A DNA stretch of 64,000 nt from Brevibacillus sp. JNUCC-41. GTDB taxonomy: Bacteria > Bacillota > Bacilli > Bacillales > DSM-1321. The notes beneath the pieces were generated by a model that saw nothing but the letters and a program-made list of their open reading frames with translations, was not told the origin of the DNA and did not search any database. How positions within the stretch are numbered: the stretch's first letter is position 1; each line of letters begins with the position of its first letter. Shown in pieces: positions 8,717 through 17,328 of the stretch. Made by a program: the position numbers and the translations under genes. The stretch is taken from positions 4,621,501 to 4,685,500 of the forward strand of contig NZ_CP062163.1 in NCBI RefSeq assembly GCF_014844095.1, written 5' to 3'.

Positions 8717-9142
8717 TTATTGTTGACCCTCTGTATAAATTTGAAAGGTTACACCGAATTTATCTGATACAATCCCATAAGCAGGGCTGAAAAAAGCTTC
8801 CTGCAGCGGCATTTTCACTTCTCCACCTTGCGACAAAGTTTCAAAGATTCGTTTTGATTTTTCAATATCATTAATGGAAATACAGATCGTGACTTGATCT
8901 CCAGATTGACTGGTTTGACCTGGAAACGTATCGGAAAACATGAGGTCCGTTTCCCCAACTTTTAACATTGCGTGTGCCACAAGATCCTTTGCTTCTTCTG
9001 GCAGAGGAAATTCTAGGTTTTCTGGCATTTCCCCAAAAGTTTGATTAAAGACGATTTTTGCATCTAATGCTTTTTCGTAAAATTGGATTGCTTCCTTTGC
9101 ATTTCCATTCATCATTAAATATGGAGATAATCGCATTGTCAT
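8717..9142 (-). CDS. PhnB/YjdN-like VOC-superfamily protein
   Basis: A 141-aa protein of the glyoxalase/bleomycin-resistance/dioxygenase superfamily, in the PhnB-like subgroup. Its N-terminus (SPYLMMNGNAKEAIQFYEKAL) and the closing FGVTFQIYTEG are typical, with a central GQTSQSGDQVTICI strand. The function of this subgroup is not established despite the PhnB name; metal-binding residues of true glyoxalases are only partly present. The ATG lies about 9 nt after AAAAGGAG. It is monocistronic. Confidence 0.85.
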   Translation of the reverse strand: MTMRLSPYLMMNGNAKEAIQFYEKALDAKIVFNQTFGEMPENLEFPLPEEAKDLVAHAMLKVGETDLMFSDTFPGQTSQSGDQVTICISINDIEKSKRIFETLSQGGEVKMPLQEAFFSPAYGIVSDKFGVTFQIYTEGQQ

Positions 9143-9375
9143 AATTAAATAGCTCCTTTTGCTTTGATTTTTTTACAAAGCTTGAGAAATTTCCAAGCTT
9201 CCTATAGAACTGGTCAGTGACAATAACCACTATACCATTATTACCCATGATTGCATTTTATAACAAGGAACATGTGTTCGTCAACGAGAATTTACTGAAA
9301 ACTATCCATTTTTTTGTTAACGATTGAATTGAAATTTCCAAGGTGTTTGGTCCGGGCTTGCATTATTGTCATTTC

Positions 9376-9480
9376 GCAAAGTATTTTACGATAATGCAGT
9401 CATGGAAAACTACTTTCGATTACCAAAATCTGCTTTGACTTATTATCGGTTTTTCACCATGAACCATTTCAAACAAGAAT
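9376..9480 (+). pseudogene. IS3-family transposase relic
   Basis: An uninterrupted short reading frame gives SFRKVFYDNAVMENYFRLPK followed by a stop after MNHFKQE. This matches the end of the DDE domain in IS3/IS150-type OrfB proteins (SRKGNCYDNAxxESFFxxLK). Only this terminal piece is left; no inverted repeats or OrfA were seen. The rest of the gap from 9249 to 9579 is otherwise featureless. Confidence 0.65.
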
Positions 9481-9495
9481 AAGGTGAAAAGAAAA

Positions 9496-9530
9496 AGGCA
9501 TGCCCCCAGTAGATTGCTGGTTTCATGCCT
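9496..9530 (-). terminator. terminator after the DoxX gene
   Basis: AGGCATG and CATGCCT, with an inner CAG/CTG pairing, followed on the minus strand by TTTTTCTTTT. Confidence 0.75.
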
Positions 9531-9579
9531 CAAGACTGTTTAAAAAGTGTTTAATTTTTTAGGATATCGTTTGTTTTAA

Positions 9580-10008
9580 TTAAATTGCTATCATTTCTGA
9601 ATCTTGTCCTTTTTTAAGGTTTGGTAATTTAGAGTCTATAGATAGGAATCGGCTTCCATTCATAACTAGGTGAAGTGCAATAATCATAAGAACGAGATCC
9701 AGTTCGTACCCAGTACCTTCTCCATTCCCCATAAAACCTGCTGGGAATTTCACATAAACAATTGCACCAGCCATGATGAAAACAAGGAGGGCAGAAATTA
9801 TTCTTGTTCCAAGTCCTATAATTAAGGCAATTCCTCCAACCAATTCAATAATACCTACTACATAGCCCATAAATCCTGGAATGCCTATACTTTGAAACCA
9901 TCCTGCAGTGTTATCCAATCCGCCTTTGAATTTTGACAAACCATGCATGAAGAATGAAGTTCCCAACATAACTCTTAATAAAAAGGTACCGATTTCTTGT
10001 TTATTCAT
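9580..10008 (-). CDS. DoxX-family membrane protein
   Basis: A 142-aa integral membrane protein of the DoxX family, with four predicted helices (about 10-28, 45-66, 72-92 and 100-122). MLGTSFFMHGLSKFKGG and GIIELVGGIALIIGLGTR are family hallmarks. Bacillus CatD (YfiD) is a relative linked to thiol and quinone stress. The gene lies immediately after the BlaI/M56 pair but behind its own copy of the BlaI-type palindrome (10029-10055), so it is probably a target of that repressor. The ATG follows AAAAGGAG. Confidence 0.85.
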   Translation of the reverse strand: MNKQEIGTFLLRVMLGTSFFMHGLSKFKGGLDNTAGWFQSIGIPGFMGYVVGIIELVGGIALIIGLGTRIISALLVFIMAGAIVYVKFPAGFMGNGEGTGYELDLVLMIIALHLVMNGSRFLSIDSKLPNLKKGQDSEMIAI

Positions 10009-10028
10009 GACAAATCTCCTTTTTTTTA

Positions 10029-10055
10029 TTTTACACTACAAAGTGTAGTGTAAAA
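10029..10055. promoter_or_regulatory. BlaI-type operator upstream of doxX
   Basis: A 27-bp palindrome with arms TTTTACACTAC and GTAGTGTAAAA. Its core ACTAC-n5-GTAGT equals that of the palindrome in front of the BlaI gene, and it resembles the TACA/TGTA dyads bound by BlaI/MecI repressors. Confidence 0.75.
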
Positions 10056-10077
10056 TGGTAAAAAAATCAAGTGAAAG

Positions 10078-10932
10078 TCATCCGACAATCACTATGGTCA
10101 TTCCCAGAAGTAAGACTAAAACATAAATAGAAACGAAAATCGTGGTAGTTTCAGCCCTCAAAGGAATTGATTGATGAGGTTCAATTAATTGCTGAAGTCT
10201 ATAGTTAACTGATTCATTGGAGAAGTGGACAAGGACTGGAGAGGATTTATCAGTGCCACCATGTTTAATTAACTTCAACAAAGCGGTACTTATGCCTAAT
10301 TCAGTCCCCATTTTATTAATCGCATTTTCATCGGCTGATAATTCACTTATTATTTTATAATTTTTATGACACCATTTTGTCAGTGGGACAAACCATAACC
10401 CATCTGAAATCAACTGAAGACCAAAAATTACGAGCGGATCATATTTTTTTTGGTGAAAGGCTTCATGTTCCACTACCGCTTCTAGTTCATCAAAGTCCAA
10501 TAATCGAATTAAACCAGTACTGAACACAATGAAAGGCCGCCTGAAACCTAGCGTAAACGCAAGAGGCTGTTCAGCGTTCACAACTAAGATATCATTGTTG
10601 AAACGATTGAATGTTTCATTTATGGACTTTGTCATATCAACGTTTTTTGAAAGAAAAAGCTTTTGTTTAAATCTTCTGGATAAGAAATATTGCTCTGCAA
10701 TTGTGAATAATGTGCTTAATATACTATAGGATATTATTATACTGAGCAGGGTGACGACCACAAAGTAGTATACTGAATCTTCCTTAAATAAACTAAAACA
10801 AAATTTAAAAAAGTTGGCTTTAATATTCACACCAAAAAATATATGTACTAAAAACGCCCCCATTTGGCACCATACTGCAAAGGCAATTAAAAGACTCAGG
10901 CTTATCACAAAATAAGACTTTCTCTTCCACAT
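10078..10932 (-). CDS. BlaR1-like M56 membrane metallopeptidase
   Basis: A 284-aa membrane zinc protease of family M56. It has the HEAFH (HExxH) zinc motif near residue 155, flanked by membrane helices: two near the N-terminus, one before the protease core, and one near the C-terminus (about 262-283). It lacks the extracellular penicillin-binding sensor domain of BlaR1/MecR1, so it should sense something other than a beta-lactam. Its ATG overlaps the stop of the upstream BlaI-type gene (TAATG). It probably cleaves or triggers cleavage of that repressor. Confidence 0.85.
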   Translation of the reverse strand: MWKRKSYFVISLSLLIAFAVWCQMGAFLVHIFFGVNIKANFFKFCFSLFKEDSVYYFVVVTLLSIIISYSILSTLFTIAEQYFLSRRFKQKLFLSKNVDMTKSINETFNRFNNDILVVNAEQPLAFTLGFRRPFIVFSTGLIRLLDFDELEAVVEHEAFHQKKYDPLVIFGLQLISDGLWFVPLTKWCHKNYKIISELSADENAINKMGTELGISTALLKLIKHGGTDKSSPVLVHFSNESVNYRLQQLIEPHQSIPLRAETTTIFVSIYVLVLLLGMTIVIVG

Positions 10933-11348
10933 TATAATTTATCCTTTTTTAACGCTTGGATTTTTTGTTCCAATTTTTCAATCAAGCTTTGGTCAGCGTC
11001 TTTCATGGCATCCAGCATATGGCTTATGACCGCCCCACCAAATTCATCCAGCAAATTCTCAGTCAGCTTCTTTGACTGCTCTTCTAAAAACTCCGCTTTG
11101 GTCTGCACCGGGCGAAATAATGAAAGTCTCCCCTCAACCCTCTTTTCAAGAATGCCTTTTTCTACTAATCGATTCATGACGGTCATTACTGTGTTGAAAT
11201 TGATAGGTTTGTCAAGTTCCAATGATTGCTGAACAGATTTAATGCTCTGTTCATCATTATCCCATAAATACTCCATGATATTAGCTTCCAATGGACCAAA
11301 GAAACGATTCAGTCCAACTTCATCATATTTAAAATTTTTAATATTCAT
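10932..11348 (-). CDS. BlaI/MecI/CopY-family repressor
   Basis: A 138-aa winged-helix repressor. LNRFFGPLEANIMEYLWDN leads into the helix-turn-helix with NFNTVMTVMNRLVEKGILEKR, the classic penicillinase-repressor recognition segment. A C-terminal dimerisation helix follows. It is the first gene of an operon with the M56 protease, and a perfect dyad overlaps its promoter, implying autoregulation. The ATG lies 9 nt after the GGAGG-like GGTGG. No beta-lactamase is nearby; DoxX is the visible target. Confidence 0.9.
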   Translation of the reverse strand: MNIKNFKYDEVGLNRFFGPLEANIMEYLWDNDEQSIKSVQQSLELDKPINFNTVMTVMNRLVEKGILEKRVEGRLSLFRPVQTKAEFLEEQSKKLTENLLDEFGGAVISHMLDAMKDADQSLIEKLEQKIQALKKDKL

Positions 11349-11361
11349 CCTTTACCACCTC

Positions 11362-11380
11362 CCACTACAAATTGTAGTGG
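11362..11380. promoter_or_regulatory. BlaI-type operator upstream of its own gene
   Basis: CCACTACAA and TTGTAGTGG form a 19-bp palindrome sharing the ACTAC-n5-GTAGT core with the site at 10029-10055. It lies 14 bp before the repressor start codon and would block its ribosome binding/promoter region. Confidence 0.75.
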
Positions 11381-11572
11381 AAATCCTTGTTACTATCAAG
11401 TTTCATCCGGAAGATTACTATCACGGATTTCTATAGATTGACTTTTCAGGTCCCTACAGTTCTTGCTTTACCAAGTCCTCTGGTTCTCCACCTCCACTCC
11501 ATTCCTTTTCAGCAGCAAATGATCATCCGTTTATTTTTAAAGCAGGGATAAAAATTTGCTAATAAATTAAAA

Positions 11573-11597
11573 AACCGAGCCTTTTGGAGGCTCGGTT
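11573..11597 (-). terminator. terminator after the SDR-like gene
   Basis: AACCGAGCC pairs perfectly with GGCTCGGTT, followed on the minus strand by TTTTTTAATTT. Confidence 0.85.
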
Positions 11598-12277
11598 CAC
11601 TGATAAATAGTTTCACTTTGTGCAAGTTTCTCTATTTCATCAGAATTATAAAAATGATATCCTTTTGCCGTCGTTTGGGCCGCAGCGTACATTGCAGCAG
11701 CTACTTTGTTTGCATTTATTGCACGATATGGACGTACAGGACCCACAAAGACATATTTAGCAAAAGTACTTATCAGCCCGGAAATCTTTTCACCTGCCCT
11801 GAATTCCTGGCGTTCTCCAAGTAATAAGGAAGGGCGGAATATATGTACAGTATTCAATTCCAGGTATTTTAGTGTTCCTTCTACATCGCCCTTTACACGA
11901 CTGTAAAAAAACTTTGATTTTGAATTGGCTCCCATTGCTGTTATGACGAGTAATTTTTCAGCATTCGCTGTCTTTGCCATTTTAGCTGCTTCGATAACAT
12001 AGTCATAATCCACTTTGCGAAAAGCTTCCTTCGATTTAGCCTTTTTGATCGTAGTACCCAAACAAATGAATACATCGCTGACTTTGAACAAATTGTCATA
12101 CTCGGATAAATTATCTAAATCCACCACATGTCCTATGCACTTGGGATCAGTGAATTTCATTTCGCTTCTAGTCAGCAGATGGATTTCACTATAGATTTTG
12201 CTGTTGCCTAGCTCTTTCACCAACTGGGTGCCGACCAAACCTGTAGCCCCTAAAACCAATGCCGTCTTATTAGTCAT
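11597..12277 (-). CDS. NAD(P)-binding Rossmann-fold oxidoreductase
   Basis: A 226-aa atypical short-chain dehydrogenase-like protein of the HTATIP2/NmrA-like type. The nucleotide-binding motif GATGLVG lies at residues 10-16, and LLVITAMGANSKSKFFYSRVKGDVE carries the S...Y..K-like active-site pattern. IFRPSLLLGERQEFR is typical of the family. The substrate is unknown. It stands alone with its own terminator and is convergent with nothing nearby. Confidence 0.85.
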   Translation of the reverse strand: MTNKTALVLGATGLVGTQLVKELGNSKIYSEIHLLTRSEMKFTDPKCIGHVVDLDNLSEYDNLFKVSDVFICLGTTIKKAKSKEAFRKVDYDYVIEAAKMAKTANAEKLLVITAMGANSKSKFFYSRVKGDVEGTLKYLELNTVHIFRPSLLLGERQEFRAGEKISGLISTFAKYVFVGPVRPYRAINANKVAAAMYAAAQTTAKGYHFYNSDEIEKLAQSETIYQ

Positions 12278-12350
12278 GATTCCCTTCTTTCTATAATTAG
12301 TACCTTACTATCAATCATATCCTTTTTAACTCTAACCAAGCTTAATAGGA

Positions 12351-12929
12351 CTAAGATAAATGATTTACTTGATTGAAATCATCAATTATCCAAGAGTCGA
12401 CTTCAAATCTAATCGTACTCAAACATGCATTGAACAATCGCATTTCGTTGGATACGATTGACTCGTTTGACATCAAACGTAAAATAAAATGAATGACGGC
12501 ACCATGTGCAACAAGTATTACTTTCTTCCCAGGATACATCTTCTGAATTTCCTGGAGGCCATTCATCAGCCTTTTTCGTAAAGATTCCCGATTTTCTTGA
12601 CCAGGATATTCTTTATTCACGAATGCGGACTCCCTTTCAGCTCCCGTCATTCCTTCAGCGACGCCAAAATTCTTTTCAATGAATTCCATTTTTTCAATAA
12701 CCGGGACTTCAATATGATGCGAAATGATATCTGCCGTTTCCCTTGCCCTTTTTAGAGGGCTTGAAATAATTACATCCCAATCATTTTTTGACAAAAATTC
12801 ACCACATTGCCGTGCCTGTATCTTTCCGAGTTCATTTAAAGGAATATCAGTCTGCCCCTGCAGTTTCCCTAGTGCATTCCAATCTGTTTGACCATGCCGC
12901 ACTAAACAAATAGTAGTAATTGTCCTCAA
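12351..12929 (-). CDS. histidine phosphatase family protein
   Basis: A 192-aa member of the phosphoglycerate mutase/histidine phosphatase branch. LVRHGQTDWN (residues 9-18) carries the phospho-accepting histidine and VILVAHGAVI the second catalytic histidine. It resembles Bacillus PhoE-type broad-specificity phosphatases. The start is TTG at 12929, preceded by GAGGGG. Glycolytic mutase activity is unlikely in view of the size. Confidence 0.85.
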   Translation of the reverse strand: MRTITTICLVRHGQTDWNALGKLQGQTDIPLNELGKIQARQCGEFLSKNDWDVIISSPLKRARETADIISHHIEVPVIEKMEFIEKNFGVAEGMTGAERESAFVNKEYPGQENRESLRKRLMNGLQEIQKMYPGKKVILVAHGAVIHFILRLMSNESIVSNEMRLFNACLSTIRFEVDSWIIDDFNQVNHLS

Positions 12930-12947
12930 ACCCCTCTAGGTAAATTG

Positions 12948-13301
12948 TTATTTTTTCACTTCTTCAATGATGGAATGTCCTTCAGTCTGTTCGAGATCTG
13001 ACCATTTCCATTTTTCATGCAAACGTATCCTTCCATCAGGCAACATTTCAGGGGTGGAAAGACAGCTGCCTCCTCTAATTTCCCCTTTTTCATTGATATG
13101 ATTATACCTGAATTCCAGAGTTCCATCCAGATTGACAAGCCCTATTAATGTCCCTTTAACAATCTCTCCGCCCTGATAACTTGCTGTGAGAATTGAGCCT
13201 TCTTGTGAATAGTGGAAGGAAGTACTTTCTGACACTTCTCCATTTTCAGAATTGACTTTAGCTTTGAATATCCGACCATCATAATTAAACATCATCATCA
13301 T
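12948..13301 (-). CDS. conserved hypothetical (annotated in databases as N-acetylglutamate synthase-like)
   Basis: A 117-aa soluble protein with antiparallel strand-like repeats ([20 protein letters not shown], then [19 protein letters not shown]). The family is widespread in bacilli and often carries a misleading N-acetylglutamate synthase label; no acetyltransferase motif is visible. Four methionines in a row at the start (ATG repeats directly after GGGGGA) make the exact start ambiguous by a few codons. It is 18 nt upstream of the phosphatase gene and likely co-transcribed. Confidence 0.7.
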   Translation of the reverse strand: MMMMFNYDGRIFKAKVNSENGEVSESTSFHYSQEGSILTASYQGGEIVKGTLIGLVNLDGTLEFRYNHINEKGEIRGGSCLSTPEMLPDGRIRLHEKWKWSDLEQTEGHSIIEEVKK

Positions 13302-13537
13302 TCCCCCATAAGAATTAATAAGGATAATGATACCAAACTAATTAAAAAAAGAATATTGAAAAATCTTACGGGATTTTATTTCTTTGTCGATGGAAATGAC
13401 TCAAAAAATACATAATATTCCCCATTGAATTCGACTATTATATTGTGGTTAGATTATGGAAGATGTTACTTATGGAATGAATAATCCCCCAAGTTGAAAC
13501 GTCTAATTAAACTGGAAGATGTTGGTGAGGTGTTCAA

Positions 13538-14059
13538 GTGAAAGAAATACTTCTGATTCTACTATTACAACTTATTTATGTACCGATTTATACGTTGCGA
13601 ACCATTTTCTTAGTAAAAAATATTACCATACTTGCCTCGATACTTGGTATAGCAGAAATGTTAATATACGTTTTTGGTTTATCCCTAGTATTTGGCGGTG
13701 ACCAAAGCATACTCGCCATGGTTGTATATGCAGTCGGTTTTGGAATCGGAATAATTTTTGGTACGAAAATTGAGCAAAAACTTGCCATCGGTTTTATTAA
13801 TGTAACCGTTAATACTCAAACCAAAAATGAACATTTGGTAGATACACTAAGGAACAACGGATTCGGTGTAACTCTTTATACGGGCGAGGGCAGGGATAGC
13901 AACCGTTATAGAATGGAAATTTTGACAAAACGCAATCGGGAACAAGAACTGATAGCAACCGTTGAAAAGTTTGAACCAAAGGCTTTCATCATTTCATATG
14001 AACCACGTTATTTTAAAGGTGGGTTTTTATTGGACCGGTTGAAAAATAAAGCAAGCTGA
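13538..14059 (+). CDS. YebE-like membrane protein (UPF0316, DUF2179)
   Basis: A 173-aa protein with three N-terminal membrane helices (about 3-22, 28-50, 56-75) and a cytoplasmic DUF2179 domain (about 85-165) containing YTGEGRDSNRYRMEILTKR. It matches the Bacillus YebE/UPF0316 family. DUF2179 is thought to bind a ligand and also occurs in YitT-type proteins; the ligand is unknown. The GTG start follows GGTGAGG by 6 nt. Confidence 0.85.
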   Translation: MKEILLILLLQLIYVPIYTLRTIFLVKNITILASILGIAEMLIYVFGLSLVFGGDQSILAMVVYAVGFGIGIIFGTKIEQKLAIGFINVTVNTQTKNEHLVDTLRNNGFGVTLYTGEGRDSNRYRMEILTKRNREQELIATVEKFEPKAFIISYEPRYFKGGFLLDRLKNKAS

Positions 14060-14068
14060 ATGAAATGC

Positions 14069-14097
14069 AAAAGCCCATCTTTTCAAGATGGGCTTTT
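14069..14097. terminator. bidirectional terminator
   Basis: AAAAGCCCATCTT pairs perfectly with AAGATGGGCTTTT between convergent genes. Confidence 0.9.
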
Positions 14098-14100
14098 GCA

Positions 14101-14379
14101 TTATTTCGTTTTTGATTTTCTAATCTTCACAACCCTCGTTACTGGTTGTTTTTTAATCCACTTTAAGTATTTTTTTAATGCTTCATCATCTTTCAGCAAT
14201 AACACGGTATTCAGTCGGAAAGCCAGCTCTCGGTTTGAATACAGGGCGTGAATCTGTTTGTGACAAGATTTACAGAGATGGGCAATGGGTAAATGGCTGC
14301 CGCCTAATTCTCTAGGTGTTAAATGATGGATGGTCCGTTCTATCTCATCCCTGTCACAAAGCTCACAAGTACCTTTCAT
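14101..14379 (-). CDS. HNH-family endonuclease (YisB-like)
   Basis: A 92-aa HNH protein. The zinc-binding CxxC pairs (CELC and CKSC) frame the HNH core IHHLTPRELGG, ending with CHKQIHAL. It resembles Bacillus subtilis YisB. There is no intron or phage context here, so a general nuclease role is likelier than a homing one. The ATG lies at 14379, 15 bp downstream of the acidic hypothetical gene, suggesting co-transcription. Confidence 0.85.
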   Translation of the reverse strand: MKGTCELCDRDEIERTIHHLTPRELGGSHLPIAHLCKSCHKQIHALYSNRELAFRLNTVLLLKDDEALKKYLKWIKKQPVTRVVKIRKSKTK

Positions 14380-14394
14380 TTCTTAACTCGTCCA

Positions 14395-14799
14395 TTATGG
14401 CTTTACGGATTTTCCTTCTTCAACAATATGAAACATCAAATGGGCAAGATGGTGGATTGGTCCATACTCTTCATTGTCATCATCTTCTTCATTCTCCACT
14501 TCCACTTCATCCATCCCTTGTAAATAAAGTGCCATGAACTCATAAAAATCATTTTTAGTAAAGGAATAACAATCACTTGGATCCTGACTATCTTCTTCAT
14601 ACTGTAAAACTAGATGAGATAAATCACCCTCATCATCTTCAGCATCAAAAAAAACGAAATAGCCGATATTTGTATCCAGTTCAAATAATCTGCGAAAACC
14701 GCGTGATGTTGATTTTTCAAACTCAGCCGACGTCAATTTTTGCACTTGCATGCTGTCTACATTATCTTCCTGATGAAAGCCCACGATAAATGTGTTCAT
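14395..14799 (-). CDS. acidic hypothetical protein
   Basis: A 134-aa acidic cytoplasmic protein with no signal or membrane helix. A long acidic patch lies near residues 100-115 (EVENEEDDDNEE). The ATG has AGGAGG upstream. I recognise it as a conserved bacillar type but cannot name its family or role. It precedes the HNH gene on the same strand. Confidence 0.65.
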   Translation of the reverse strand: MNTFIVGFHQEDNVDSMQVQKLTSAEFEKSTSRGFRRLFELDTNIGYFVFFDAEDDEGDLSHLVLQYEEDSQDPSDCYSFTKNDFYEFMALYLQGMDEVEVENEEDDDNEEYGPIHHLAHLMFHIVEEGKSVKP

Positions 14800-14862
14800 A
14801 ATCTAACCTCCTGTTGAATATGGATAACCATTAGTATCCCCATTTAACCGGATTTATTCGAT

Positions 14863-15618
14863 TTAGAGATTCGCTTCCAAGACAACCGGGCAATGATCGC
14901 TGCCCATGACATCGCAGTGAATGTTAGCCTCTATTAAGGAATCTGCCAAACGTTTTGACACAATGAAATAATCGATTCTCCACCCGATATTCCGCTCTCT
15001 CACTTTAGCCATATATGACCACCAACTATAGGCACCTTCCCGGTCCGGATAAAAATGGCGAAAAGTATCGATAAACCCTGCATTAAGTAATTCAGTCATC
15101 TTTCCACGCTCTTCAATAGTGAAACCGGAATTCCCAATATTGGTTTTTGGGTTTTTTAAATCCAGCTCAGAATGTGCGACATTAAGGTCCCCACAAAAGA
15201 TAACCGGCTTTACTAAGTCCAGTTCCTTTAGATAATTTATCATCTCATCTTCCCATTCGAGACGGTAATTCAGCCTGGATAAATCCCTTTTTGCATTGGG
15301 TGTATAAACATTCACCATATAAAATTTCTCAAATTCCAGTGTTATGATCCTGCCTTCCGGCTCCTCGTTCAGCTCCCCTACGCCATATTTCACGGAAAGC
15401 GGTTTTTCCTTCGTGAAAATGGCTGTGCCAGAATATCCTTTTTTCAATGCATAATTCCAATATTGATGGTACCCTTCCAACTCAAGTGAAATCTGCCCTT
15501 CTTGTAGCTTAGTTTCTTGAAGGCAAAAAATATCTGCATCCACTTCTTTAAAGTAATCTAAAAATCCTTTTTTTACGCAAGCCCTTATTCCATTCACATT
15601 CCAGGAAACCAATTTCAT
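14863..15618 (-). CDS. exoA: exodeoxyribonuclease III (AP endonuclease ExoA)
   Basis: A 251-aa Mg-dependent AP endonuclease/3'-5' exonuclease of the ExoIII/APE1 family for base-excision repair. Seen in order: MKLVSWNVNGIRA, DIFCLQETKLQ (catalytic Glu), NVYTPNA, FCGDLNVAH (catalytic Asp/Asn), GWRIDYFIVS and GSDHCPV (catalytic Asp-His). I chose the ATG at 15618, which matches the family start and follows AAGGAG by 12 nt; the frame extends nine codons further to a TTG that would include that ribosome binding site. Confidence 0.95.
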   Translation of the reverse strand: MKLVSWNVNGIRACVKKGFLDYFKEVDADIFCLQETKLQEGQISLELEGYHQYWNYALKKGYSGTAIFTKEKPLSVKYGVGELNEEPEGRIITLEFEKFYMVNVYTPNAKRDLSRLNYRLEWEDEMINYLKELDLVKPVIFCGDLNVAHSELDLKNPKTNIGNSGFTIEERGKMTELLNAGFIDTFRHFYPDREGAYSWWSYMAKVRERNIGWRIDYFIVSKRLADSLIEANIHCDVMGSDHCPVVLEANL

Positions 15619-15693
15619 ATTTTCTTTAATTCTCCTTATGGCCAATTAATTTCTTTACATTTCAACTATACTATTAATCTGTTTTTTTTCCCA

Positions 15694-17199
15694 TTAGAGT
15701 ACATTCGAAAACAATCTGGCAAATGATTCTTTTGAACGCTCCAGTAAACCACGCTTGTTATACCCGATGGGATCTAATTTGTCACTATCCATCATATCCT
15801 CTTTGTAATGAATGATGAGATCTTCAATGGAATGGCTGCCCATAAGAAAGACATTGACTTCAAAATTCAGATGAAAACTTCTCATATCCATATTTGCCGT
15901 TCCTATGGAAGCCATATCACCATCAACGATAATCAGTTTCTGATGTAGAAAACCCTTTTTATACAAGTATACCTCTACACCGAATTGAAGCAGCTCCCCG
16001 AAATAGGAGCGACTCCCATATTGGGTTAAAAACCCATCATTTACTGCCGGAACCATAACCCTAACTTGTATCCCCTTAATTGCCGCATGTTTTATGGCTG
16101 CCTTAATCGCTTGATTTGGTACGAAGTATGGACTTGCAATCCAGATTGATTCAGTCGCGTTTGTGATAAGTGAAAAGTAATAATCACTCATGATTCCCTG
16201 TTGTGTATCAGGTCCGCTTGCTACCACCTGAACGGCTCCATCCCCTTGGTCCCCTTTATTCTTGAAATCTGGACGTTCTTGCAATACATCTTCCCCGCTG
16301 ACATATTCCCAATCCAAAAGGAAAACAGTATGAAGCATAAATACCGCTTCACCTTTAAGTACCATATGTGTATCTCTCCAAAAACCAATGTTTTTATTTC
16401 GTCCTAAATATTCCTCCCCTACGTTTAAACCTCCAACAAAGCCAACTTCCCCATCTATGATGATGATTTTACGGTGATTCCTAAAATTAAACTTTTGATT
16501 GAAAAATCCGTGTTTCAGTGGCGAAAATGGATATGCTTTTATCCCGGCATTTTGCATCCTTTTAACTTCATTGTTTGAAAGGCTTAAACTTCCGGCAGCA
16601 TCAAAAATGAATAAAACTTCCACACCATTTTTTGCTTTTTCAATAAGTATATCTATAATTTCAGTACCAAGCCTGTCGGACCGAAAAATATAATATTCAA
16701 TATGGATGAATTTCTCAGCTTTTTTTAACTGTTTTATGATTTCTGTAAACGTTTCGTTACCATTTTTCAATACTTCCGTTTGCGATGAAGTACTAATGAT
16801 GGTCTCAGAAGCATTTTTGGCAAAAGCCGCGAATGATTGCTGATGATTATTCAAGAATGATAAATCTGGAGATGATACCTGTGAGACAAGGCTCTTCCAT
16901 TCTTCACGATCTTTTTTCCTTTTACTTCGAAATAAATACCCCTTTAAATAGAGCTGACCTGAGAATAAATAAAATACATAGCCAAATACAGGAAAAAACA
17001 AAAGCACATACATCCACAAAAGGGTCTCGTGGGCAAATCTATTTTCAAGCATGAGTGAAAATATGGTAATAAACATGACCAAAATATATAATCCAATAAA
17101 AAATAGCTTCACGTCGAAGCTTACTTGAGTGAACAGGATCATATAGATTGAAGCAATTAAAATAAATAAAAATACAAATTCCATTCTTCTTCTTTTCAT
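15694..17199 (-). CDS. cls: cardiolipin synthase
   Basis: A 501-aa membrane-bound phospholipase D superfamily enzyme that makes cardiolipin from two phosphatidylglycerols. Two N-terminal helices (about 8-28 and 33-53, then 62-80) precede two HKD motifs, HRKIIIIDG (residues about 242-250) and HQKLIIVDG (about 420-428). Length and order fit ClsA/YwnE-type synthases. It stands alone; the ATG is preceded by an A/G-rich weak ribosome binding site. Confidence 0.93.
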   Translation of the reverse strand: MKRRRMEFVFLFILIASIYMILFTQVSFDVKLFFIGLYILVMFITIFSLMLENRFAHETLLWMYVLLFFPVFGYVFYLFSGQLYLKGYLFRSKRKKDREEWKSLVSQVSSPDLSFLNNHQQSFAAFAKNASETIISTSSQTEVLKNGNETFTEIIKQLKKAEKFIHIEYYIFRSDRLGTEIIDILIEKAKNGVEVLFIFDAAGSLSLSNNEVKRMQNAGIKAYPFSPLKHGFFNQKFNFRNHRKIIIIDGEVGFVGGLNVGEEYLGRNKNIGFWRDTHMVLKGEAVFMLHTVFLLDWEYVSGEDVLQERPDFKNKGDQGDGAVQVVASGPDTQQGIMSDYYFSLITNATESIWIASPYFVPNQAIKAAIKHAAIKGIQVRVMVPAVNDGFLTQYGSRSYFGELLQFGVEVYLYKKGFLHQKLIIVDGDMASIGTANMDMRSFHLNFEVNVFLMGSHSIEDLIIHYKEDMMDSDKLDPIGYNKRGLLERSKESFARLFSNVL

Positions 17200-17273
17200 C
17201 TTTTCATTCTCCTACACAGCAATATTATATATATATATCTATACATATACCCATATTTGATGGTAAAAGAAAC

Positions 17274-17308
17274 AAAACACTTACGAAAACATTATTCGCA
17301 AGTGCTTT
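17274..17308 (-). terminator. terminator of the glycogen operon
   Basis: Imperfect stem AAAACACTTACGAA / TTCGCAAGTGCTTT followed on the minus strand by TTTGTTTC. Confidence 0.7.
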
Positions 17309-17328
17309 GTGTATTACCTATCCAATTA

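Noticed and set aside
10078-11348. Beta-lactamase resistance operon
   Set aside because: The M56 protein lacks the sensor domain and no beta-lactamase gene is present.
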